This document shows, piece after piece, positions 14,235 through 19,389 of a stretch of 19,389 nt of DNA. Position 1 is the first letter of the stretch, and each line of letters starts with the position of its first letter. The DNA lies in contig CAYGLV010000045.1 of NCBI GenBank assembly GCA_964351025.1, positions 1-19,389 on the forward strand. Reading direction: 5' to 3'. Origin of the DNA: CAYGLV01 sp964351025 (GTDB taxonomy: Bacteria; Actinomycetota; Thermoleophilia; Gaiellales; Gaiellaceae). Position numbers and translations under genes: made by a program. The notes under the pieces are model-generated. The model was not told the DNA's origin and searched no databases. It saw only the letters and a program-made list of their open reading frames with translations.

Positions 14235-14262
14235 TCAAGTGCGCCCCCCCGGGTGCCGATAA
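14235..14262 (+). promoter_or_regulatory. Sigma-28-type promoter of pilB
   Basis: TCAA (14235-14238), 16 bases, GCCGATAA (14255-14262), an exact -10 consensus. Transcription should start near 14269, giving a leader of about 13 bases that still includes AGGGA (14271-14275) in front of TTG 14282. The -10 box lies in the loop of a 5-bp palindrome, CGGGT/ACCCG. Confidence 0.8.
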
Positions 14263-14281
14263 CCCGTTCGAGGGATCGCTG

Positions 14282-16075
14282 TTGGACACTGACCGTCCAC
14301 CCAAACTGCGCACCGTCGGCCCTGCCGCCGGTGAGCCCGCCGCGTCCGACGCGTCGCCTCTGCACGTCGCCTTCGGGGTCAACGAGACCGCAGAGCTCGT
14401 CGTCGACCTGCTCGCTGCGACCGGGCTGATCTCGGCCGACAAGCTCGCGCTCGTCCGCGGCCGCGCAGGCCAGAGTGGCTCGCTGGCGCAGGCGATCGTG
14501 GACGAGGGCGTCGCCTCGAGCGACGGTATTGCCCGGACGCTCGCCGTCCGCTACCACGTGCCGCTCGTCGACCTCGCGGCGACCGGCGTGTCGCCGGACG
14601 CCGCGCAACAGATCCCGTTCCACGTGCTGGAGCGAGTGACTGCGGTTCCCTACGCACTCGAGAACGACGCGCTGCGGGTGGCCATCGCGGACCCGGGGAA
14701 CCTGCACGGGATCGACGAGCTGCGGATCGCCACCCGCTTCCCGCTCGAGCTGGCGGTCGCCTCGCGCGAGGACATCGTCGTCGAGATCCGCCGTCTCGCG
14801 CGGGCCTCGGAGGCCACCGGCGCGCGGGCCGCCCTCGAGGCGGTCGAGGCCGAGGACGAGGAGGAGGGTGACGATCTCGAGGCCGAGGACGGCATTTCCG
14901 ACGCCCCCCTCGTGCGCCTCGTCAACTCGGTCATCTTCCAGGCCGCCGAAGACGGCTCCTCCGATGTCCACTTCGAGCCGCACGAGGACGCGCTCGTGGT
15001 TCGCTTCCGGATCGACGGCGTGCTCCAGGAGGTGCAGCGGATCCCGAAGCGGATGGCCCCGGGCGTGACGACGCGCCTCAAGGTGCTCGCAAAGCTCGAC
15101 ATCGCCGAGCGGCGCAAGCCGCAGGACGGACGCATCTCCCTCAACGCCGCCGCCGCCGGGCGCACGCTCGACATCCGCGTCGCCACCCTGCCGACGGTCG
15201 AGGGCGAGAAGATCGTCATGCGCCTGCTCGACAAGTCGAAGAAGCCGCCGACGCTCGAGGAGCTCGGGCTCTCGGACGAGATGCGCGTGAAGTTCGCGGA
15301 GATCATCAAGCGCCCGACCGGAGCGCTGCTCGTCACGGGGCCGACCGGCTCCGGTAAGTCCACGACGCTGTACGCCGGCCTGTCGCAGATCAACCGGCCC
15401 GAGATCAACATCATCACCGTCGAGGACCCGGTCGAGTACCGGCTGTCGGGGGTCAATCAGGTGCAGATCAACAACCGCGCCGGCCTCACGTTCGCAGCCG
15501 CGCTGCGCTCGATCCTCCGCTCCGACCCCGACGTCGTGATGGTCGGCGAGATCCGCGACGGCGAGACGGCGAAGATCTCGATCGAGGCGGCGCTCACCGG
15601 CCACTTCGTGCTTTCGACGCTGCACACGAACGACGCCCCCGGCGCGCTCACGCGCCTGAACGAGATGGGCGTCGAGCCGTTCCTCACGGGCGCCGCCGTC
15701 TCGGCCGTGCTCGCCCAGCGGCTCGCGCGCAAGCTCTGCTCGCACTGCTGCGAGATGTACCAGCCCTCGTCCGACGAGCTGCTCCAGGCCCGTGTTGCGC
15801 CTGACGTCGCTCTCGCCTCCGACGGGATGGCGTTCTACCGCAAGCGTGGCTGCCCGCGCTGCAGTCAGTCCGGGTACCGCGGCCGGATCGGCGTCTTCCA
15901 GCTCCTGACCATGAACGAGGAGATTGCGACACTCGCCGTCCAGAAGGCGAGCCGCCAGGACATCGAGCGCGCCGCCATGGGTTCCGGGATGCGCTCGCTC
16001 TGGGACGACGGGATCGCCAAGGTTGCCGCGGGCCTCACGTCGATCGAAGAGATCGCCCGCGTGCTCGTGGTCTAG
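14282..16075 (+). CDS. pilB: PilB type IV pilus extension ATPase
   Basis: A 597-residue GspE/PilB motor that powers pilus polymerisation at the inner membrane. The N-terminal part (about 45-170) is a GspE-N/MshEN-like domain, followed by an acidic linker (190-205). The ATPase core has an N2 domain (Asp-Val-His-Phe-Glu-Pro-His, 228-234), Walker A Gly353-Pro-Thr-Gly-Ser-Gly-Lys359-Ser, an Asp box Val-Glu-Asp-Pro-Val-Glu (380-385), Walker B Asp-Val-Val-Met-Val-Gly-Glu423 and a His box ending Thr-Leu-His-Thr. A tetracysteine zinc site (Cys486-x-x-Cys489 and Cys524-x-x-Cys527) separates it from PilT. The start is TTG 14282, supported by AGGGA six bases upstream and by the promoter position. It is monocistronic, with a convergent gene 26 bases beyond its stop. 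MshEN domains can bind cyclic di-GMP; I could not confirm the binding residues. Confidence 0.95.
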   Translation: MDTDRPPKLRTVGPAAGEPAASDASPLHVAFGVNETAELVVDLLAATGLISADKLALVRGRAGQSGSLAQAIVDEGVASSDGIARTLAVRYHVPLVDLAATGVSPDAAQQIPFHVLERVTAVPYALENDALRVAIADPGNLHGIDELRIATRFPLELAVASREDIVVEIRRLARASEATGARAALEAVEAEDEEEGDDLEAEDGISDAPLVRLVNSVIFQAAEDGSSDVHFEPHEDALVVRFRIDGVLQEVQRIPKRMAPGVTTRLKVLAKLDIAERRKPQDGRISLNAAAAGRTLDIRVATLPTVEGEKIVMRLLDKSKKPPTLEELGLSDEMRVKFAEIIKRPTGALLVTGPTGSGKSTTLYAGLSQINRPEINIITVEDPVEYRLSGVNQVQINNRAGLTFAAALRSILRSDPDVVMVGEIRDGETAKISIEAALTGHFVLSTLHTNDAPGALTRLNEMGVEPFLTGAAVSAVLAQRLARKLCSHCCEMYQPSSDELLQARVAPDVALASDGMAFYRKRGCPRCSQSGYRGRIGVFQLLTMNEEIATLAVQKASRQDIERAAMGSGMRSLWDDGIAKVAAGLTSIEEIARVLVV

Positions 16076-16101
16076 CGCGGCGGCGCCGGGGATCCGAAGG
16101 C

Positions 16102-16529
16102 TTACTGAGCCTGGACGTCGCAGCCGAGGACCATGAGAGCCTCGACGGCTTCGGTCACGAAGCNNNNNNNNNNNNNNNNNNNNNNNNNNNNNNNNNNNNN
16201 NNNNNNNNNNNNNNNNNNNNNNNNNNNNNNNNNNNNNNNNNNNNNNNNNNNNNNNNNNNNNNNGCCTGGACGTCGCAGCCGAGGACCATGAGAGCCTCGA
16301 CGGCTTCGGTCACGAAGCGGGTCGCCTGCGCGGCGTCGGCGAACGTGTACGGCCCCGGGCGCACCGGCTCGGCGTTGTGTCCGGTCGGGAAGACCTCCGC
16401 CTCGACGACGCACGACGGCCCGTGATCCACCGCTCGCAGCACGGCGACCGAGCGCCCGTCCTTGCGCGCGTGGCGCACGAACAGCTCCTGCGGGCCGGCA
16501 TCCGGCAGCCTGGGGGCCGGCTGGCTCAT
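16102..16529 (-). CDS. 90-aa protein of unknown function, interrupted by an assembly gap
   Basis: The minus-strand gene starts at ATG 16529, overlapping the stop of the thioredoxin-like gene (ATGA). As written it contains 100 N and a 55-base duplication. Removing the N and one copy (155 bases) leaves 273 bases, an uninterrupted frame of 90 residues ending Asp-Val-Gln-Ala-Gln and TAA (16104-16102). The protein has no signal peptide or membrane segment. It looks like a small alpha/beta domain with a beta-rich middle (residues 28-60) and a C-terminal helix (Ala-Asp-Ala-Ala-Gln-Ala-Thr-Arg-Phe-Val-Thr-Glu-Ala). I do not recognise the family. Coupling to the thioredoxin-like gene, in the middle of a pilus locus, suggests an accessory role. 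Confidence 0.7.
16109..16163. repeat. 55-base direct duplication flanking the gap, left copy
   Basis: Identical to 16264-16318 with no mismatch. It ends exactly at the first N. The length and placement indicate two contig ends that share an overlap, not a biological repeat. Confidence 0.9.
16164..16263. other. 100-N scaffold gap, probably of zero real length
   Basis: Exactly 100 N, a conventional placeholder. Both flanks carry the same 55 bases, and fusing them restores an open reading frame, so no sequence is probably missing. Confidence 0.9.
16264..16318. repeat. 55-base direct duplication flanking the gap, right copy
   Basis: Starts exactly after the last N and repeats 16109-16163. See the left copy. 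Confidence 0.9.
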
Positions 16530-17164
16530 GCCGCGGCGCTCGCGGCCGCCTGGGCGACCGTCTCCCTGTCGGCGAAGCCGGCCATGCGCACGGCGACCTC
16601 TCCGGGTCGCTTGAACACGAGCACGCTCGGGCCTTCGAGCATTCCGAGCTTGACGAGCAGCGGCCTCGAGGACGCCTCGTCGAAGACGTTCAACGCGATG
16701 AACCCGGCGCCGACGAGCTGTGCGCCCGCGCGCGCCTCGGCCGTGGCCAGCTCGTCGACCCTGGAGCCCGGTACGTAGAGCGAGACGACGACGACCTTGT
16801 TCACGGCAAGCGCGGCGTCGATCGCCGCGGGCAGGCCGCTGGCCGACGCGACCGGCGCCGGCTTGGGCGTGGGCTGCGCGACCGGGGCCGCCGGCAGGGC
16901 CGTCGCAGGCTTTGCCGCGGGCACCGTCTCGCCTTCGGGGGCGGTGGCCGCCGCCTTGCGGTTTGCAGCAGCCGCCACGTCCGTCGCCGCGGCGATCGGC
17001 CCTTTCGGAAGAGAGGCTGCGGAGGCCTTGACGATGGGCGCGCTGGGAGTCGCCGCGCCGTCCGTGGAGCGCCCCTGCGTGTAGGAGAAGAGAGCGGCCG
17101 CGAGGGCGAGCAGGAGCCCGAGGACCGCGACGATGCGAATAGGCGGGCTGACGCTCAGGTTCAC
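16526..17164 (-). CDS. Membrane-anchored thioredoxin-fold protein lacking the CxxC site
   Basis: A 212-residue protein. It has a single N-terminal membrane helix (about 9-27), then an Ala/Pro/Lys-rich linker (30-110) and a C-terminal domain (112-205) that follows the thioredoxin pattern. A helix leads to a strand Lys-Val-Val-Val-Val-Ser-Leu-Tyr, then Val-Pro-Gly-Ser-Arg-Val-Asp-Glu (131-138) where Trp-Cys-x-x-Cys would be, then Phe-Ile-Ala-Leu-Asn-Val, and Glu-Gly-Pro179-Ser-Val-Leu-Val-Phe at the cis-Pro strand. There is no Cys in the protein, so it cannot be a redox enzyme; a scaffolding or protein-binding role is likelier. The start is GTG 17164. A sigma-28-type promoter ends 8 bases before it, so the message is probably leaderless. 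It is separated from pilA by a strong terminator and overlaps the 90-aa gene downstream. Confidence 0.75.
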   Translation of the reverse strand: MNLSVSPPIRIVAVLGLLLALAAALFSYTQGRSTDGAATPSAPIVKASAASLPKGPIAAATDVAAAANRKAAATAPEGETVPAAKPATALPAAPVAQPTPKPAPVASASGLPAAIDAALAVNKVVVVSLYVPGSRVDELATAEARAGAQLVGAGFIALNVFDEASSRPLLVKLGMLEGPSVLVFKRPGEVAVRMAGFADRETVAQAAASAAA

Positions 17165-17171
17165 CTCTCCT

Positions 17172-17199
17172 GTATCGGCAGCAGCCGTGCGGACCTTGA
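17172..17199 (-). promoter_or_regulatory. Sigma-28-type promoter of the thioredoxin-like gene
   Basis: On the minus strand: TCAA (17199-17196), 16 bases, GCCGATAC (17179-17172). Transcription should begin near 17165, at the GTG start codon. It lies just after the pilA terminator and has the same spacing as at pilB and pilT2. Confidence 0.75.
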
Positions 17200-17212
17200 C
17201 CGCAGAAAGACG

Positions 17213-17242
17213 GAGAGGGGCGCGGTCTCCCGCGCCCCTCTC
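17213..17242 (-). terminator. Strong terminator hairpin after pilA
   Basis: A perfect 13-bp stem, GAGAGGGGCGCGG (17213-17225) / CCGCGCCCCTCTC (17230-17242), with a 4-base loop, 22 bases beyond the pilA stop. On the minus strand TCTTTCT follows, a short U-rich tail. It would insulate abundant pilA transcripts from the next gene and stabilise the pilA 3' end. Confidence 0.8.
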
Positions 17243-17264
17243 AGGCGATCCGAGTGGGTCTCGG

Positions 17265-17648
17265 CTACGTGCAGGCGGTGGTCGTCGCCGTGCCGGCCGG
17301 GCCCCGCATATACCAGGTCGAGCCGCCGGGAACGACAGCCGACAGGCAGTAGTTCGTGGCGCCGCCGCTGATCACGGTCACGCCGCTGATGCCTGCGTCG
17401 TACGTCTGCAGGCTGGCGAGGGTAGACGGATAGGCGGCGAAGTCGGCGAAGTGCGCCTCCTCGGCGGGGACCGCCGCGCGAAGGTTGGACTTCGCGGCCT
17501 GGTTCGCAGCACGGTCGCGGAAGCTCAGGTACGAAGGGACCGCGATCGCGAGCAGGATGCCGAGGATGATGATCACGACCAGGAGCTCGATCAGGGTGAA
17601 GCCCTGTTCGCTCGACCCGGCCAGGCGCCTCTTGATGCGTGCTGTCAT
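17265..17648 (-). CDS. pilA: Major type IV pilin PilA
   Basis: A 127-residue prepilin. A 15-residue basic leader ends at Gly16, followed by the canonical Phe17-Thr-Leu-Ile-Glu21-Leu-Leu-Val-Val-Ile-Ile-Ile-Leu-Gly-Ile-Leu hydrophobic helix with Glu at +5. The globular part is short and ends with a probable disulphide between Cys102 and Cys126 (D-region like), as in class IVa or small actinobacterial pilins. The start is ATG 17648, with AGGAG (17663-17659) 10 bases upstream. It is transcribed away from pilT2, with its own terminator. The presence of extension and retraction motors and PilD in the same locus supports it as the main fibre subunit. Confidence 0.94.
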   Translation of the reverse strand: MTARIKRRLAGSSEQGFTLIELLVVIIILGILLAIAVPSYLSFRDRAANQAAKSNLRAAVPAEEAHFADFAAYPSTLASLQTYDAGISGVTVISGGATNYCLSAVVPGGSTWYMRGPAGTATTTACT

Positions 17649-17697
17649 TGCAAATGCTCTCCTACTAGAGGAACGTGGACTTACGGTGACTCGTGGG

Positions 17698-17725
17698 GTA
17701 TCGCCCGCTGTGCGGGACTCCTGTA
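17698..17725 (-). promoter_or_regulatory. Weaker sigma-28-like promoter of pilA
   Basis: On the minus strand: TACA (17725-17722), 16 bases, GGCGATAC (17705-17698). It is one base off the others in the -35 and one in the GCCGATAC -10. Transcription near 17691 would give a leader of about 42 bases with a good ribosome binding site. The DNA is strongly palindromic here. Confidence 0.45.
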
Positions 17726-17795
17726 GCCCCGAACGAGTGATCGTCGTTCGCCGACTTCACGCGCGTGCGCGACGGCGGCCTCGCCGGCGCGGCGT

Positions 17796-17823
17796 TCAAG
17801 AAAGCGTCCGCGCCTGCCGATAC
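17796..17823 (+). promoter_or_regulatory. Sigma-28-type promoter of pilT2
   Basis: TCAA (17796-17799), 16 bases, GCCGATAC (17816-17823). The predicted start near 17830 leaves about 8 bases before ATG 17838 and no ribosome binding site in the mRNA, so translation is probably leaderless. The -10 is part of a 6-bp palindrome, GCCTGC/GCAGGC. Confidence 0.75.
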
Positions 17824-17837
17824 GCAGGCCGTAGCCC

Positions 17838-18977
17838 ATGCCGCCGGTGCTTTCAATCGATGATCTACTCGCGGAGACGGTCGCGCACAACGCGTCCGAC
17901 CTCCACCTCTCCGTGGGGTCCTCCCCGGTCGTGCGGGTGCGCGGCGAGCTGGAGCGGCTCGAGCACCCCCAGCTCACGGCCGACGACACGCAGGCGCTGC
18001 TTTACCGCATTCTCAGCACCGAGCAGCAGAAGCGGCTCGAGGTGGGGCGGCAGCTCGACCTCTCCTACGCGGTGCCCGGGCTCGCCCGCTTCCGCGTCAA
18101 CGTCTATTTCCAGCGCGAGGCGCTCGGCGCCGCTTTCCGGCAGATCCCCGAGGAGCTGAAGACCCTCACGGAGCTCAGCCTGCCGGTCTCGCTCGCCGAC
18201 CTGGCGATGAAGCCGCGTGGGCTCGTGCTCGTGACCGGCCCGACCGGCTCGGGCAAGTCCACGACGCTCGCCGCGATGATCGACGAGGTCAACCGTCGCC
18301 GCACCGACCACATCCTCACGATCGAGGACCCGATCGAGTTCGTGCACCGGCACAAGGGCTGCGTCGTCAACCAGCGTGAGATCGGCACCGACGCCGTCAG
18401 CTTCGGCGAGGCGCTCCGCGCGGCGCTGCGCCAGGACCCGGACGTGATCCTCGTCGGCGAGATGCGCGACCTCGAGACGATCTCCATCGCCCTGACCGCG
18501 GCCGAGACCGGGCACCTCGTGCTGGGCACTCTCCACACGCAGAGCGCGCCCGGGACGATCGACCGCATGATCGACGTCTTCCCCGCGGAGCAGCAGGAGC
18601 AGATCAGGATTCAGATCGCGGGGACGCTCGAAGGCGTGATCACGCAGGCCCTGATCGCGACCGCCGATGGCCAGGGCCGCGTGGCGGCGCTGGAGATCCT
18701 CCTGCCCGACGACGCCGTCCGAAACCTCATCCGCCAGGGCAAGGTCGAGCAGATCTATTCGATCATGCAGACCGGCACCGCGCGTGGCATGCAGACGATG
18801 GAGCAGGCGCTTTCCGAGCTCGTCCTGCGGCGTGTGATCACCAAGGAAGCTGCTCTTGCGCGCACGAGCCGTACGGACCAGCTCATCGGCCTGCTCGAGC
18901 GCGGTGGCTTCACAGCGAGCGATCCCGAATCGCAAGCGCCGCCGCTGCAGGGGGCCCTGAGGGTGGCGGGGAGCTGA
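17838..18977 (+). CDS. pilT: PilT type IV pilus retraction ATPase (second copy)
   Basis: A 379-residue PilT close to the family's usual length, slightly long at the C-terminus. It has Asp-Leu-His-Leu (21-24), Walker A Gly134-Pro-Thr-Gly-Ser-Gly-Lys140-Ser, an Asp box Ile-Glu-Asp-Pro-Ile-Glu (162-167), Walker B Asp-Val-Ile-Leu-Val-Gly-Glu208 and a His box Gly-His-Leu-Val-Leu-Gly-Thr-Leu-His-Thr (225-234). The retraction signature Ala-Val-Arg-Asn-Leu-Ile-Arg-Gln (293-300) is nearly the classical Ala-Ile-Arg-Asn-Leu-Ile-Arg-Glu. Of the two copies it is the better match to canonical PilT. It is driven by a sigma-28-type promoter and is followed after two bases by the repeat-rich gene, so the two form an operon. 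Confidence 0.95.
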   Translation: MPPVLSIDDLLAETVAHNASDLHLSVGSSPVVRVRGELERLEHPQLTADDTQALLYRILSTEQQKRLEVGRQLDLSYAVPGLARFRVNVYFQREALGAAFRQIPEELKTLTELSLPVSLADLAMKPRGLVLVTGPTGSGKSTTLAAMIDEVNRRRTDHILTIEDPIEFVHRHKGCVVNQREIGTDAVSFGEALRAALRQDPDVILVGEMRDLETISIALTAAETGHLVLGTLHTQSAPGTIDRMIDVFPAEQQEQIRIQIAGTLEGVITQALIATADGQGRVAALEILLPDDAVRNLIRQGKVEQIYSIMQTGTARGMQTMEQALSELVLRRVITKEAALARTSRTDQLIGLLERGGFTASDPESQAPPLQGALRVAGS

Positions 18978-18979
18978 CG

Positions 18980-19389
18980 ATGCCGGACTGGACCGACCAG
19001 GCAAAGAGCGAGCAGACCTCCGTCTGGAAGAAGGAGCTCTCCTTCAGGCGCAAGCCGAAGCAGGAGCAGCCCGTCGCCGAGCCCGCCGGGCAGACCTCGG
19101 TGTGGAAGAAGGAGATCCATCTCTTCGGCGGCAAGGCAAAAGCTGAGCCGGCAGCCGAGCAGGAAGCCGCTGCCCAGGCCTCCGTCTGGAAGAAGGAGAT
19201 CTCCCTCAGGCGCAAGCCGAAGCAGGAGAAGCCCGCCGCCTCCGCGGCCGAGCCTGTGTCGATCTGGAAGAAGGAAATCCATCTCTTCGGCGGCCGGGCG
19301 CAGGCCGAGCAGGACGCGAGTGTGCAGCCCGCCGTCGAAACGCCGCCGGAGTCGCCCGTGGCGCCCGTTCCGGCCGCCCCCTTCGTCCC
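18980..19389 (+). CDS. Repeat-rich protein, N-terminal part only; possibly an extended PilC
   Basis: The frame opens at ATG 18980, two bases after the pilT2 stop, and runs off the window with 136 residues visible. It consists of four copies of Ser-(Val/Ile)-Trp-Lys-Lys-Glu with two alternating continuations. Type A is Ile/Leu-Ser-Leu/Phe-Arg-Arg-Lys-Pro-Lys-Gln-Glu and type B is Ile-His-Leu-Phe-Gly-Gly-(Lys/Arg)-Ala. Trp is at 16, 42, 70 and 96. A Pro/Val-rich tail follows. There is no signal peptide, so this part should be cytoplasmic. In many T4P operons pilT is followed by pilC, the inner-membrane platform, so these repeats may be an N-terminal extension of PilC; no PilC domain is visible within the window. 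The repeats could be a docking region for the ATPases. Confidence 0.65.
   Translation, partial: MPDWTDQAKSEQTSVWKKELSFRRKPKQEQPVAEPAGQTSVWKKEIHLFGGKAKAEPAAEQEAAAQASVWKKEISLRRKPKQEKPAASAAEPVSIWKKEIHLFGGRAQAEQDASVQPAVETPPESPVAPVPAAPFV
19025..19267 (+). repeat. Alternating A-B-A-B coding repeat (TGGAAGAAGGA core)
   Basis: TGG of the Trp-Lys-Lys-Glu core lies at 19025, 19103, 19187 and 19265, spacings of 78, 84 and 78 bases. Units 1 and 3 match each other and units 2 and 4 match each other beyond the core, so the repeating block is a 162-base pair of units that was duplicated. Confidence 0.85.

Noticed and set aside
17686..17740. Three-stem palindromic region (ACTCGT/ACGAGT, GGGG/CCCC, CCCGC/GCGGG) upstream of pilT2, considered as a riboswitch.
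   Set aside because: The pilT2 promoter at 17796-17823 lies downstream of it, so it would not be in that mRNA. Read on the other strand it overlaps the predicted pilA promoter. A DNA-binding site or chance GC pairing is simpler.
1..19389. CRISPR arrays, rRNA genes and transposases.
   Set aside because: I saw no regularly spaced short direct repeats, rRNA sequence or transposase motif on either strand.

Overview
The window is high-GC throughout. It carries a type IV pilus (T4P) cluster together with PASTA and LytM-type wall proteins, and promoters of the WhiG/FliA sigma type. This suggests an actinobacterium, probably a deep-branching lineage such as Thermoleophilia/Gaiellales or Rubrobacteria; the phylum is moderately supported and the class is a guess. 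A run of 100 N flanked by an exact 55-base duplication shows that the sequence comes from a scaffolded draft assembly, possibly a metagenome bin.

Region 1 (1-3984) looks like one end of an integrated element. On the minus strand is a three-gene operon: an AbiEi-like wHTH antitoxin/regulator, an AbiEii-like nucleotidyltransferase and a SEC-C protein cut by the window edge. Its promoter sits between two copies of a TGTTTGC-N7-GCAAACA palindrome. On the plus strand are a small excisionase-like HTH protein and a tyrosine recombinase. The recombinase stop codon touches the 3' end of a tRNA-Thr(GGT) gene, the usual geometry of tRNA-targeted integration. The rest of the element would lie left of the window.

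Region 2 (3984-6273) is a chromosomal backbone: tRNA-Thr, a secreted beta-propeller-like protein, tRNA-Tyr(GTA) and a geranylgeranyl-reductase-family flavoprotein.

Region 3 (6271-19389) is a T4P cluster. Plus strand: pilT-like ATPase, a lytic transglycosylase/M23 peptidase fusion, a membrane-anchored PASTA protein, a minor prepilin, two large PilX-like paralogues, pilD and pilB. Minus strand: major pilin pilA, a cysteine-less thioredoxin-fold membrane protein and a 90-aa protein of unknown function. Plus strand again: a second pilT and the start of a repeat-rich protein in the place expected for pilC.

The main result is a shared promoter. TAAA or TCAA, exactly 16 bases, then GCCGATRN-like -10 boxes occur upstream of pilT1, pilD, pilB, the thioredoxin-like gene and pilT2, with a weaker match at pilA. 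This matches the sigma-28 (FliA/WhiG/SigD) consensus, so the cluster appears to be a sigma-28 regulon. Several promoters lie so close to the start codon that the mRNAs should be leaderless or nearly so. The wall-cutting enzyme and PASTA protein inside the operon suggest that pilus passage through the thick cell wall is built into the same programme.
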